A stretch of 64,000 nucleotides of DNA. Source: a bacterium (GTDB taxonomy: Bacteria; Bacillota; Clostridia; Christensenellales; CAG-138). The notes below the pieces were generated by a model. The model ran no database searches and was not told the origin of the DNA. It saw only the letters and a list, made by a program, of their open reading frames with translations. Shown piece after piece: positions 51,840 to 62,007 of this stretch. The stretch is taken from NCBI GenBank assembly GCA_022778545.1, contig JALFDW010000042.1, positions 124,001 to 188,000 on the forward strand, in the 5' to 3' direction. Position numbers and translations under genes: made by a program. Position 1 is the stretch's first letter. Each line of letters starts with the position of its first letter.

Positions 51840-53009
51840 CTAGATAGTCCCCTGCGCTGCAAGCACGCTGCTTGTAAGCAGCTTTGCACCCATCACAGCC
51901 GTGCCTGACGCACAGCGGAAATCCGGCTTGTGCCAGAGCGGATTGTCAACCTCCTTTTCTCCGCTTCCAAGAAAGTAGAAGAAGGACGGAACATAAGGAG
52001 CGTATGCCGCAAAATCCTCGCAGCCCATGCTCGGCTGGGCTACGCGCAGATTCTCTATCCCGCATGCCGCCGCGGCCGCTCGCTTTGCGATTGCGGTCAT
52101 TGCATGACTGTTGTCGACCGGGCCGTTGAGGGGCATTATGCGAAGCTCCGCTCGGCATTCATAGGCCGCAGCGCCCGTTTCGCAGATCGCCTGGAGCCGT
52201 TCGAGCGCACGACTGCGTACGGCTTCGTGCATTGTGCGCAGACTCCCCGTAAGCCTTACCTTATCCACAATGAGGTTTTCTTCCGTACCGCCGTGGATGG
52301 AGCAAACGGAAAGAACCGCCGCATCAAGGGGGCTTACGTTGCGGCTTACCACCGTCTGCAAGGCATTTACCAGGCTGCATGCTGCAACGATGGGGTCGGT
52401 ACAGCTCTCCGGCATGCCTCCGTGCCCTCCCTTGCCGTGGAGCTCCAGCACAAAATCGTCCTTGCCCGCCATCAGGGGTCCTTCCTTTATACCCACTGTA
52501 CCAAAGGGGAGGGCAGGCTGGTTATGCAAACCGAAGAGCATATCCAATGGCGCTTTTTCAAACAGGCCATGCGCGATAAGCTTTTTTGCCCCTTGTAATA
52601 TCTCCTCGGCGGGTTGAAAGATAAATACCACATCCCCGCATAGGCTTTCACGCATTTCACTCAATGCCATAGCCGCACCCAAAAGAGCTGCCGTATGCAC
52701 ATCATGGCCACAGGCATGCATGATTCCTGCGTACTTGGAACGATCCGGCCGCTGCACCTGTTCTTCCTGCCGTATGGCGTCGATATCCGCCCGCAGGCCG
52801 ACCACAGGGCCTGACTTCATGCCTGTAAGCCGCCAGACCGTACCAGTGGTAAGGCCGAGCTCCGCGCGCGAAAAACCGGGCAGCCTCATGAGGACTTCTT
52901 CAATCAGGCGCGTAGTTGCGTGCTCTTCGAAGCTGAGCTCCGGCTGCGCGTGCAGCTGGGCTTCGATTTTTTGTATTTCAGGCGCAAGGCGCGTAAAAAC
53001 ATCGGGCAT
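51840..53009 (-). CDS. M20 family amidohydrolase/N-acyl amino acid deacylase
   Basis: 389 residues, AGGAGGAG before the ATG. Two-metal site: RADIDAIRQEE, MHACGHDVHTAALLGAA (HxCGHD), FQPAEEILQGAKKLI (catalytic Glu pair), GLHNQPALPFG and the late GCEDFAAYAPYVPSFFYFLG. The dimerisation domain lies between (HGKGGHGGMPES). Family enzymes hydrolyse N-acyl or hippurate-type substrates; the exact one is unknown. A minus-strand extended -10 (TGA-TATAAT, near 53051-53056) precedes it. Confidence 0.9.
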   Translation of the reverse strand: MPDVFTRLAPEIQKIEAQLHAQPELSFEEHATTRLIEEVLMRLPGFSRAELGLTTGTVWRLTGMKSGPVVGLRADIDAIRQEEQVQRPDRSKYAGIMHACGHDVHTAALLGAAMALSEMRESLCGDVVFIFQPAEEILQGAKKLIAHGLFEKAPLDMLFGLHNQPALPFGTVGIKEGPLMAGKDDFVLELHGKGGHGGMPESCTDPIVAACSLVNALQTVVSRNVSPLDAAVLSVCSIHGGTEENLIVDKVRLTGSLRTMHEAVRSRALERLQAICETGAAAYECRAELRIMPLNGPVDNSHAMTAIAKRAAAAACGIENLRVAQPSMGCEDFAAYAPYVPSFFYFLGSGEKEVDNPLWHKPDFRCASGTAVMGAKLLTSSVLAAQGTI

Positions 53010-53230
53010 AGCAAAGCTCCTCCTAAAATGCTGCTGTTTATGCTACGAACATTATATCAAATGCAATCGCTGCAGCATACCCATGTATTTTGCTTCCGCT
53101 TTCATTTTAGTTTCCAGCAGCCATACAGCTTTTGCCAGCATTTTTCATAAAAAAAGAAAAGCACAATGATAGACCCTATGCACCTCTATAATGGAACGAT
53201 CGTATCTTATGCTAATCCGCCTTTATCCGC

Positions 53231-53312
53231 AGCTGTTAACCGCAATGCTGTTGGTTTGGGTCCAACAGGGGACGGCAAAGAAAAAAGCCAGGCTTTACCT
53301 GGCTCTTTTGCT
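53231..53312 (+). pseudogene. Decayed tRNA-Asn 3' half with terminator
   Basis: From the anticodon loop GTTAACCGC to CAAAG and the hairpin CCAGG-CTTTA-CCTGG-CTCTTTT it aligns without gaps to 50917-50998; 12 mismatches, nine of them transitions. No tRNA 5' half precedes it. Confidence 0.75.
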
Positions 53313-53320
53313 GCCTGCCG

Positions 53321-53620
53321 TTACAGCTGCTGTATTACGGAAAAAAGGCGCTGCTGTTGCTCTGGCGTGAGCATCGGCGCAAGGCGGGCGGCGACATCCT
53401 GAAGCGCCTTGTCGTCAAATGCTCCGGCGCTGCGGTATTGCCGCAATTCCTGCATCAGTTCATTGTCGCTTCTGCCGCTGTAATGCTCCACGGCGTTTTG
53501 CATTGCCCCGAAAGCGTTGGGATCCACCTGCCCCAAGAGGTCATTGATCTGGGCGGGCTCCAGCGGCAATTGCTCGGAGGCAAGCTCTTCCTGCATGCGA
53601 TCGCGTATGCTGCGTTTCAT
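53321..53620 (-). CDS. Hypothetical protein, helical, Gln-rich
   Basis: 99 residues, ATG behind AAAGGAGCTGAAC. No signal or membrane segment. Sequence is helical and Gln/Ala-rich (MQEELASEQLPLEPAQINDLLGQVDPNAFGAMQNAVEHY, LTPEQQQRLFSVIQQL). Family not recognised. It is divergent from another unknown gene 124 bp away, with which it may be functionally paired: both proteins have short helical blocks for which stretches such as MLTPEQQQRLF and QYLMAMEPFL are examples. Confidence 0.65.
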   Translation of the reverse strand: MKRSIRDRMQEELASEQLPLEPAQINDLLGQVDPNAFGAMQNAVEHYSGRSDNELMQELRQYRSAGAFDDKALQDVAARLAPMLTPEQQQRLFSVIQQL

Positions 53621-53744
53621 GTTTGTTCAGCTCCTTTCGTGCCATATATATGCGCCCGGTGCGGCTTGAGATACGCTGGGAGCAAAAGCGGGGCGGGCTG
53701 CATATAATAACATAAGTGGGAAAACCACGAAGGGAGAGGTGCTT

Positions 53745-54245
53745 ATGCAGAAAACGCCGCAGAACATGATGCCGCCGCGCGGCAGACAGCAGAATCAGAA
53801 CATGGGACGGCCGCAAACACAGCCGGGCAGCCAGGGCAGCGGCCAAAGCATCCCCGCATCGCCGGCACTGGTGATGGCGCGGCGCATCCGGAACGAACAG
53901 GGACAGGAGCGCGCAAGGCAGTACCTCATGGCAATGGAGCCGTTCCTTGCGCCGGCGGAGCGTGCGCATATAGCAGAGCAACTGGGCGTAACGCTGCCGG
54001 TGCGCCCGGCACAGCAGCAGGCTGCACCCGGCCAGAATACGCCGCCGTTTTCCGGGCAGCCGTTCGGCTCAAGCGGCGGGATGCCGTTTATGGGGAAGGG
54101 CGGAATGAACAACCCGCTTCAGATGATGCAGATGTTTTCCGGCCTGAACGGGATGGGAAAGAAAGGCGGCGCACAGGGCGGAGGCGGCATGGGAGACCCT
54201 ATGATGCTTGCGCAGATGTTTGGCTCGCTGATGGGGAAAAAGTGA
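53745..54245 (+). CDS. Hypothetical low-complexity protein, Gly/Met/Gln-rich
   Basis: 166 residues from ATG 53745, five bases after GGGAGAGG. An N-terminal Gln/Pro/Arg-rich tail (residues 1-40), a short helical block (MARRIRNEQGQERARQYLMAMEPFLAPAERAHIAEQLG), a Pro/Gln linker, and a C-terminal Gly/Met-rich stretch (GMPFMGKGGMNNPLQMMQMFSGLNGM). No membrane segment. CATATAATA (53701-53709) upstream resembles a sporulation-type -10, which would suit a coat-type protein, but the -35 is not convincing. Confidence 0.65.
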   Translation: MQKTPQNMMPPRGRQQNQNMGRPQTQPGSQGSGQSIPASPALVMARRIRNEQGQERARQYLMAMEPFLAPAERAHIAEQLGVTLPVRPAQQQAAPGQNTPPFSGQPFGSSGGMPFMGKGGMNNPLQMMQMFSGLNGMGKKGGAQGGGGMGDPMMLAQMFGSLMGKK

Positions 54246-54427
54246 TTGACACAGTGGACAAAATGTGATACCGTAACGAAGCTCACGAAAAAACAGCACA
54301 AATGTTTTCTATAAAAATCATGCCGCCTGCGGTATGAGCTGATTTGCAAGCATGCGCGTTTTATGCGCGTGCTTTGCTGCGCATTTCTTTCTTATGGACA
54401 GGCTGCTTTTACAAAGGAGGGGAGACC

Positions 54428-55402
54428 ATGATCGAACTGAAACACATCAACAAAACATTCCGCGTGGCGCGGCGCAACGCCGGGCTTTCCGAGGCGATGC
54501 GCTCTCTATTCCACAAGGAATATACGCTGGTGCATGCGCTGAATGATGTGTCCTTCCGCATCGGGGAGGGAGAGATGGTCGGCTACATCGGTCCGAACGG
54601 CGCAGGGAAGAGCAGCACCATCAAGGTGATGAGCGGCATCCTCACGCCGGACAGCGGTGAATGTATCATCAATGGCCGCATCCCCTGGAAAGAGCGCAAG
54701 GTGCATGTGAAGGAGATCGGCGTGGTGTTCGGGCAGCGTTCCCAGCTTTGGTGGGATGTGCCGGTGATCGATTCCTTTGAGCTGCTCCGGGATGTTTACG
54801 CGGTGGACGATGCGGCCTACCGGCATAACCTCGATGAGATGACGGAGCTCTTGAACCTTTCCGAGCTTTTGCGCACGCCGGCACGCCAGCTGAGCCTTGG
54901 CCAGCGGATGCGCTGCGAACTTGCGGCATCGCTGCTGCATGATCCGAAGATCCTGTTTCTGGACGAGCCGACCATTGGCCTTGACGCGGTATCCAAGGTG
55001 GCTGTACGCGATTTCATCCGCAGGATCAATGCGGAGCGCAAAACCACGGTGATTCTCACGACGCACGACATGCAGGATATCGAGGCGATCGCAGAGCGCA
55101 TCCTGCTCATCGGCCGGGGGCGGATTCTGCTGGATGGCTCCCTTGCAGAGCTGCAAAAGCGCCACTCCCGCATGAAACGCATCGCCGTGGATTATGCGGA
55201 TGGCCGCTTCCTGCCGCTGCCGGGATTGACGCTGCAAAGTGGGGAAGCAGGGCGCGCCGTGTTCACGGCGGATATGGATGCGCTTTCCGTTTCGGAAGCG
55301 ATCGCACACCTTGCAAAAGAGGCGAACATCACGGATATTTCCGTTTCCGGCGCGACGGCGGAGGAGCTCGTGCTTTCCTTGTATGAGGAGTTTCAGATAT
55401 GA
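54428..55402 (+). CDS. ABC transporter ATP-binding protein (ABC-2 type)
   Basis: 324 residues from ATG 54428 behind AAAGGAGGGG. Walker A GPNGAGKSSTIKVM, a Q-loop at VFGQRSQLWWD, signature LSLGQRMRCELAASLLHDPKILFLDEPTIGLD with Walker B, and H-loop TTHDMQD. A C-terminal domain of ~90 residues follows. Of the COG4586 type, which partners with two DUF990-like permeases, present downstream. The exported substrate is unknown; lipid-like or antimicrobial compounds are typical. Confidence 0.92.
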   Translation: MIELKHINKTFRVARRNAGLSEAMRSLFHKEYTLVHALNDVSFRIGEGEMVGYIGPNGAGKSSTIKVMSGILTPDSGECIINGRIPWKERKVHVKEIGVVFGQRSQLWWDVPVIDSFELLRDVYAVDDAAYRHNLDEMTELLNLSELLRTPARQLSLGQRMRCELAASLLHDPKILFLDEPTIGLDAVSKVAVRDFIRRINAERKTTVILTTHDMQDIEAIAERILLIGRGRILLDGSLAELQKRHSRMKRIAVDYADGRFLPLPGLTLQSGEAGRAVFTADMDALSVSEAIAHLAKEANITDISVSGATAEELVLSLYEEFQI

Positions 55403-56202
55403 AAAAGTACTGGAGCTTTTTCCGCATGCGTTTCCTGGGCGGCCTGCAATATCGGGCAGCAGCCTGGGCAGGCGTGGCAACACAGTTTGCCTGGGGCTTT
55501 TTGCGGCTGTTGATGTTCCGCGCGTTCTATGAGGCGGATGCTGCGGCATTCCCGATGGAGCTCGGCCAGATCGCCTCGTATATCTGGCTGCAGCAGGCGT
55601 TTCTTACGGCTTTCGCGGTGTGGTATTTTGACAACGACATCTTTGAATCCATCACGAACGGGACTGTGGCATACGAACTTGCCCGGCCGATGTCCCTTTA
55701 TTCCATGTGGTTTGTAAAAAACCTTGCGATACGCGTCTCACGCGTTTCGCTGCGCTGCCTGCCCGTGCTTGCAGTGGCGTGCCTGCTGCCTGCGCCATAT
55801 GGGCTGGGGCTCCCGGCAAGCCCGAAGGCGTTTATATGTTTTGCGGTTGCCATGTTGGGGACGCTGCTGCTTGTGGTGGCGTTTATGATGCTCATATACA
55901 TTGCGACATTCTACACGCTTTCATCCCTGGGGCTTCGCATTATGGCAGCCGCCGTATGCGATCTTCTGACTGGCGCGCTGATTCCGCTGCCGTTCCTGCC
56001 GGAAGAGCTCCGAAAGATCGTGGAGCTAACGCCGTTTGCGGCCATGGAGAACCTGCCGCTGCAGATCTACTGCGGTTCGCTCACAGGCGCTGCTATGGGG
56101 AGAGCGATGCTTTTGCAGGCATTCTGGCTTATCGTGTTCATTGCGGGCGGTGCGCTTTGGATGCAGCGCTCGCTCCGGCGCGTTGTCGTGCAGGGAGGTT
56201 GA
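55399..56202 (+). CDS. ABC-2 type permease, first subunit
   Basis: 267 residues with six hydrophobic segments, overlapping the ATPase stop (ATGA). Starts MKKYWSFFRMRFLGGLQYRAAAWAGVATQF, a common start for COG4587-type permeases. Probably pairs with the following gene to form the channel. Confidence 0.87.
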   Translation: MKKYWSFFRMRFLGGLQYRAAAWAGVATQFAWGFLRLLMFRAFYEADAAAFPMELGQIASYIWLQQAFLTAFAVWYFDNDIFESITNGTVAYELARPMSLYSMWFVKNLAIRVSRVSLRCLPVLAVACLLPAPYGLGLPASPKAFICFAVAMLGTLLLVVAFMMLIYIATFYTLSSLGLRIMAAAVCDLLTGALIPLPFLPEELRKIVELTPFAAMENLPLQIYCGSLTGAAMGRAMLLQAFWLIVFIAGGALWMQRSLRRVVVQGG

Positions 56203-56203
56203 A

Positions 56204-56992
56204 ATGAAAGACGCTTTCAGGCTTTACGGGAAATACTTCTCCATTCACCTGCGCAGCCAGATGGAATATAAGGCATCGTTCCTTATGATGACGCTCGGCC
56301 AGTTCCTCGTTTCGTTTTCTGCGCTTTTGACCATTCGCTTCATGTTCCTGCGCTTTTATGAAGTGGATGGCTTTACTTACCCGGAGGTGCTCCTGTGCTT
56401 TGCGGTGGTGCTCATGGCCTTTGCCCTTGCGGAATGCTTTGCGCGTGGGTTTGACACGTTCGCATCCATGCTCGGGAACGGCATGTTCGACCGCATCCTT
56501 GTGCGCCCGCGCGGGCTGGTGTTTCAGGTGATTGCAACGAAGATCGAGCTTTCGCGCCTGGGCCGCCTGCTGCAGGCTATCCTCGTGTTCTGCATCGCGC
56601 TTCCGGAGAGCGGTGTCAGCTGGACTGCGGATAAGATCCTTACGCTCGTGCTGATGGTCGTGGTCGGCGTTGTGGTGTTCACATGCCTGTTCGTGGTCTA
56701 TGCGGCGCTCTGCTTTTTTACAACGGAGGGGCTGGAAATCATGAACATCTTCACGGACGGCGGCCGGGAGTTCGGCATGTATCCGTTTTCCATTTATGGT
56801 AAGGAGGTGCTGCGCTTCTTCACCTATTGCGTGCCGCTTGCGCTGTTCCAGTATTACCCGCTTCTGTACATGACGGGCAGGAGCCAAAACCGGTTTTACA
56901 TGTTCGTTCCGCTCTTTGGGCTGCTGTTTGTGCTGCCTGCCGTGCTCCTGTGGCAGATCGGCCTCCGGCACTATAAGTCCACGGGTTCCTGA
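56204..56992 (+). CDS. ABC-2 type permease, second subunit
   Basis: 262 residues from ATG 56204 after GGGAGG; the open frame extends further upstream only inside the first permease. Begins MKDAFRLYGKYFSIHLRSQMEYKASFLMM and has six hydrophobic segments, the COG3694 (DUF990) pattern. Third gene of the transporter operon. Confidence 0.87.
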   Translation: MKDAFRLYGKYFSIHLRSQMEYKASFLMMTLGQFLVSFSALLTIRFMFLRFYEVDGFTYPEVLLCFAVVLMAFALAECFARGFDTFASMLGNGMFDRILVRPRGLVFQVIATKIELSRLGRLLQAILVFCIALPESGVSWTADKILTLVLMVVVGVVVFTCLFVVYAALCFFTTEGLEIMNIFTDGGREFGMYPFSIYGKEVLRFFTYCVPLALFQYYPLLYMTGRSQNRFYMFVPLFGLLFVLPAVLLWQIGLRHYKSTGS

Positions 56993-56996
56993 CGGC

Positions 56997-57026
56997 TTGC
57001 GCATGCATGGCTTTGCGTATTATAAT
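56997..57026 (+). promoter_or_regulatory. Possible nth promoter
   Basis: TTGCGC, 18 bp, TATAAT. Confidence 0.5.
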
Positions 57027-57058
57027 AAATAGGTCGAATTATGTGCGGAGGTATACAT

Positions 57059-57721
57059 ATGCGCGAAAGCAAGGCGAAAAAGGCGGAAAGGATCACAAAT
57101 GTGCTGCGGCTTCTGAAGGAGACCTACCCGGATGCAAAGCCGGAACTGGACTTCAACACGCCGTTTGAACTGCTTGTTGCGACCATGCTTTCCGCTCAGT
57201 GCACGGACAAGCAGGTGAACAAGACGACTGCGGTGCTGTTCCCCAAATACGGCACGCCGGAAGCCTTTGCCGCGCTTTCCGAGGAGGCGCTTGCGCCGTA
57301 TATCAAAGGCTGTGGGCTGTATAAGACCAAGGGGAAGAACATCATCGCCGCAAGCCGCATTTTGCTGGAACAGTACGGCGGGGAAGTGCCGAACGACCGG
57401 GACGCGCTCACGAAGTTGCCGGGCGTAGGCCGGAAAACGGCCAATGTTGTGGTCTCCAACGCCTTTGGAACGCCGGCGATCGCGGTGGATACGCATGTGT
57501 TCCGGGTGGCAAACCGCATTGGCCTTGCGGACGCAAAGGATGTGCTGCATACGGAAGAACAGCTCATGGAGAACATCCCGAAGGAAGAGTGGTCCATCGC
57601 GCACCACTGGCTGATCTTCCATGGCAGGCGCTGCTGCAGCGCGCGCAACCCGAAGTGTGAAACGTGCAGCGTGCGGGAATACTGCCTGGAGAACCTGAAA
57701 AACCAAAAGAAGCAGAAATAA
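57059..57721 (+). CDS. nth: Endonuclease III
   Basis: 220 residues from ATG 57059 behind GGAGG. DNA glycosylase/AP lyase for oxidised pyrimidines. Helix-hairpin-helix LPGVGRKTANVV with the catalytic Lys, catalytic Asp in AVDTHVFRVANRIG, and the [4Fe-4S] ligands C-X6-C-X2-C-X5-C in CSARNPKCETCSVREYC. Length is standard. Confidence 0.95.
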   Translation: MRESKAKKAERITNVLRLLKETYPDAKPELDFNTPFELLVATMLSAQCTDKQVNKTTAVLFPKYGTPEAFAALSEEALAPYIKGCGLYKTKGKNIIAASRILLEQYGGEVPNDRDALTKLPGVGRKTANVVVSNAFGTPAIAVDTHVFRVANRIGLADAKDVLHTEEQLMENIPKEEWSIAHHWLIFHGRRCCSARNPKCETCSVREYCLENLKNQKKQK

Positions 57722-59008
<1,287 letters not shown>

Positions 59009-59031
59009 CGGAAACTGGGGGAATTCAAAAT

Positions 59032-59319
59032 ATGATCACAAGCAAACAGCGCGCTGCACTGCGCAGCATGGCAAACACGATGCAGCCGCTTTACCAGATC
59101 GGCAAGGACGGGATCACGCCGGCCGTGACCGCGCAGCTCGATGACGCGCTTGAAGCACGGGAACTTATTAAGATCACCGTCCTTGAAACGGCGGATGTGA
59201 GCGCAAGGGAGGCCAGCGAGATCCTCTGCGGCCGCCTCCATGCGGAGCCGGTCCAATGCATTGGCCGCAAGATCGTGCTTTACCGCCGTGCAAAGGAGAA
59301 CCCGAAGATCGAGCTCTGA
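59032..59319 (+). CDS. yhbY: CRM-domain RNA-binding protein YhbY
   Basis: 95 residues. KQRAALRSMANTMQPLYQIGKDGITPAVTAQLDDALEARELIKITVL with the GxxG-like loop of CRM domains, then IGRKIVLYRRAKE. Associates with pre-50S particles. Likely co-transcribed with obgE. Confidence 0.93.
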   Translation: MITSKQRAALRSMANTMQPLYQIGKDGITPAVTAQLDDALEARELIKITVLETADVSAREASEILCGRLHAEPVQCIGRKIVLYRRAKENPKIEL

Positions 59320-59320
59320 G

Positions 59321-60184
59321 TCAAACCGGGCGGTTGCTGGGGTCGCTTGTGGAAGCAATGCTGTTGAGCCACCATGCAAGCGCGCCGAAACTCAGGCAGG
59401 CAGCCGAGAGCAGCCGGTAATACAGCGTGTATTTCACGAAGAAGGAAAGCGCGAACAGCGCAAGTGCGATGAGGATATAGCGGCGCATCCTGCCTTCGGC
59501 AAACGGGGCGGAGGCTGTTTTCCTGCGGCGGGCCTTTTCCGCCTGGGCAGCAGAAATGATCGCCTCATCCACAGCCTGTTCATTCGGAAGAAAATCTGCG
59601 GCTGAACCGCTTGCAAGGAGGTCATCCGGCGTGATGAAGGAGATCGCCACGCCGTCGTACCGCCGCGCGAGCGCGGAAGCTTCGGGTGATACGGGCGCAG
59701 CGGAGAAGATCACAGCAGCGGTAAGGCCGCGCCGCTGTGCAGCGCGGTGGGCGCGCAGCACGGTGTCGGCGCTGACCGGGAGTATGGATTGCACGGTATA
59801 AACCAGGCAATCATCCGCAAACTGTGCGCGCCTGCTTTCGAGAAACGCTTTAACAATGGCGAGAAACTCCTCCTTTGGGAGGATCAGCAGCTTTTCGCGG
59901 AACAAACGCTCCGCAATGCGCTTGCGTTCTTTCTGAATAAAACGCTCGAGGCGCATGCTTTTTACAAGCTCTACGGCAACGCTGATGGTCACAAGCGCCG
60001 TAACGGAAAGCACCGCCGCCATAATGGTGTTGTCGATGAGCGTAGTGAACCAGAGATAGCAGGCCGCAAGCGTAATGATGCGCAGCGCGAGAAAATCCAC
60101 CGCGCGCGCAACGAAACTTCGGCCATGGTAAAACCTGCGCTTGTAATAGCGCAGGAGGAGCGTTTGGGTTTTCTGCGTTTTCAC
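59321..60184 (-). CDS. Membrane protein of unknown function
   Basis: 287 residues. Two hydrophobic segments near residues 30-75 (FLALRIITLAACYLWF, TIMAAVLSVTALVTISVAVELV), a soluble middle (~80-230) that looks like an alpha/beta nuclease-type or receiver-like fold (CLVYTVQSILPVSADTVLRAHRAAQRRGLTAAVIFSAAPVSPEASALARRYDGVAISFITPDDL), and two more hydrophobic segments near the end. The middle has a faint resemblance to restriction endonuclease-like domains, but no catalytic residues can be assigned. It converges on yhbY with one base between. Confidence 0.75.
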   Translation of the reverse strand: MKTQKTQTLLLRYYKRRFYHGRSFVARAVDFLALRIITLAACYLWFTTLIDNTIMAAVLSVTALVTISVAVELVKSMRLERFIQKERKRIAERLFREKLLILPKEEFLAIVKAFLESRRAQFADDCLVYTVQSILPVSADTVLRAHRAAQRRGLTAAVIFSAAPVSPEASALARRYDGVAISFITPDDLLASGSAADFLPNEQAVDEAIISAAQAEKARRRKTASAPFAEGRMRRYILIALALFALSFFVKYTLYYRLLSAACLSFGALAWWLNSIASTSDPSNRPV

Positions 60185-60305
60185 GGAAGCACCTCGCTTT
60201 TTTCATACAGCTTTGTGCGGCAGGAAAACCTGCCATATAGTGATATTTTTGCACGGGGCCATGGAAAATATACGCAGAGCCCCCAGCGTTTGCCAGAAAG
60301 ACGGA

Positions 60306-61505
60306 ATGGGAGAAAAAACTGCATTGGAAATTGGATTGTTTGGCGGGAGCTTTAACCCCATCCACAACGGGCATATTGACATGGCGCGCCGTGTGAAAGA
60401 GCAGTTCGGCCTTTCCCGCGTGTTGTTCATGGTTGCAAAGGACCCGCCGCACAAGGAGCTGCTTGGCAATGTGCCGGCAGAAGCACGCCTTCGGATGGCG
60501 GAAGCGGCTCTTTGCGGCGAGGAGGGGCTGTTTGCTTCCGGCATGGAGCTGGAACGCCCCGGGAAAAGCTACACTGTGGACACGGTACGCGCTCTGCTTG
60601 CGAAAATCCCGGATGCAAAGATCAGCCTGATCGTGGGAGAGGATATGCTGCAGAACCTGCCTTCCTGGCGGGAGGTGGAAGCGCTGCTCGGGCTTGTACG
60701 GGTGATCGCAGTCTCGCGTCCGGGCGTTGCAGGCACCCTTGCAGAGGCGGCGGGAACGCTGCGGGCACGCTACGGCGCACGGGTGGAATTTGCGGAGTTT
60801 TCCGGGCTGGACGTTTCTTCTACGATGGTGCGCGCGCATGTGGAGCAGGCTGTGCCGATTGAAGGCCTTGTGCCGCTCGCCGTGGAACGCATGATTTATG
60901 AAAATGCCTTTTATCAGGCGGAAACCGTGGCGCGTTTGCAGGAAAAGCTGCGCGCTTCGTTGAATAAAAAACGATATGAGCACAGCGTTGGGACGATGCG
61001 CTGCGCGATCGCACTTGCAGCGCGTTGGAACGGGAACGCTGCGGAGGCGCGCCTTGCGGGGCTGCTGCATGACTGCGCAAAGCTGCCGGCGGAACGTTTG
61101 CTTGCACTTGCGGCGCAATACGGCCTTGCCATGGATGAATTTGAACGGGAAGTTCCCGGCCTCCTGCATGACAGGCTCGGCGCGCTTGTTGCGCGGGATG
61201 AATACGGCGTGCGGGAAGAGGCCGTGCTGGACGCGATTCGCAGCCACCAGCTTTGCCGGGCGCACATGACAAAGCTGGACAAGATCATTTACCTTGCGGA
61301 TAAGATCGAACCAACGCGGGATTACCCGGGTGTGGATATGCTGCGTGCACTTGCGGAGGAGGATCTTGACCGGGCAGTGCTTGCCTGCATGGACAGTGTG
61401 CATGCGCACCTTGTGCAGGAAGGAAAAAGGATTAAGCCGGAGGGAGAGGCTGCGCGCGCTGCCTTTCGTGAAGAACTGGCGGAACGGGACAGGCAGAACG
61501 CCTGA
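60306..61505 (+). CDS. nadD: Fused NadD (nicotinate-nucleotide adenylyltransferase) and YqeK (Ap4A hydrolase)
   Basis: 399 residues from ATG 60306. The N-terminal ~205 residues are NadD: ALEIGLFGGSFNPIHNGHIDMARR (HxGH site), MVAKDPPHKE, ISLIVGEDMLQNLPSWREVEAL and DVSSTMVRAH (ISSTxxR-type). The C-terminal ~185 are an HD phosphohydrolase of YqeK type: KRYEHSVGTMRCAIALA, LAGLLHDCAKLP, LLHDRLGALVARDEYG, YLADKIEPTRDYPGV. In B. subtilis these are separate neighbouring genes. rsfS follows, as usual. The start codon has only a weak ribosome binding site. Confidence 0.9.
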   Translation: MGEKTALEIGLFGGSFNPIHNGHIDMARRVKEQFGLSRVLFMVAKDPPHKELLGNVPAEARLRMAEAALCGEEGLFASGMELERPGKSYTVDTVRALLAKIPDAKISLIVGEDMLQNLPSWREVEALLGLVRVIAVSRPGVAGTLAEAAGTLRARYGARVEFAEFSGLDVSSTMVRAHVEQAVPIEGLVPLAVERMIYENAFYQAETVARLQEKLRASLNKKRYEHSVGTMRCAIALAARWNGNAAEARLAGLLHDCAKLPAERLLALAAQYGLAMDEFEREVPGLLHDRLGALVARDEYGVREEAVLDAIRSHQLCRAHMTKLDKIIYLADKIEPTRDYPGVDMLRALAEEDLDRAVLACMDSVHAHLVQEGKRIKPEGEAARAAFREELAERDRQNA

Positions 61506-61545
61506 ATGCATCAACAAAGCGAACAAACAAAACGGAGGTAGAAAA

Positions 61546-61917
61546 TTGAACGAAACCGAAATCAGGACTCAGGTGCTCGCGCTGTGCGAGGCGCTCGACA
61601 ACAAGAAGGCGTTTGACATCCTTGCGCTGAATGTTGCGGACAAGACCATCATTGCGGACTGGTTCATCATCGCAAGCGGCCGTTCCACCACGCAGGTGAA
61701 GGCGCTTTGCGACGAGCTGGAAGAAAAGGCGGCGGAACGCGGGCTGATTGCACAACGCAAGGAAGGGTATCAGGAAGGCCGCTGGATCGTCGTGGATTTC
61801 GGAACGATCCTTGTGCACATCTTCCATCCGGAAGAGCGCGAGTATTACAAGCTGGAGCGGCTCTGGGCGGATGACCCGCAGCATTGCATCGATTATTCCA
61901 AGGAGCACGCGGAATAA
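61546..61917 (+). CDS. rsfS: Ribosomal silencing factor RsfS
   Basis: 123 residues from TTG 61546, seven bases after GGAGG. Core LDNKKAFDILALNVADKTIIADWFIIASGRSTTQVKALCDELEEKAAERG and EGRWIVVDFGTILVHIFHPEEREYYKLERLW identify it. Binds L14 and blocks 50S-30S joining under starvation. Confidence 0.94.
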   Translation: MNETEIRTQVLALCEALDNKKAFDILALNVADKTIIADWFIIASGRSTTQVKALCDELEEKAAERGLIAQRKEGYQEGRWIVVDFGTILVHIFHPEEREYYKLERLWADDPQHCIDYSKEHAE

Positions 61918-62007
61918 ACGCTTTTGCATTGAAACCATGAACTGATTATTACGGTTAAATGAAACGGAGTCAATGAAAACGTCGGGCTCGTCAAAAACGG
62001 TCCATCG

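Larger units (their letters stand above)
50917..53312 (+). mobile_element. Possible small island remnant at tRNA-Asn
   Basis: The 3' half of tRNA-Asn plus its terminator (50917-50998) recurs at 53231-53312 in the same orientation, 70 of 82 bases identical. Between lie an isochorismatase-like gene in AT-richer DNA, a truncated ORF and an M20 amidohydrolase. This is the pattern left by integration into a tRNA 3' end. No integrase is present, so it is a remnant, or alternatively the relic of a tandem tRNA duplication. Confidence 0.5.

Noticed and set aside
53226-53312. Second functional tRNA-Asn gene
   Set aside because: Only the 3' half is present; the acceptor 5' strand and D arm are missing and CCA is changed.
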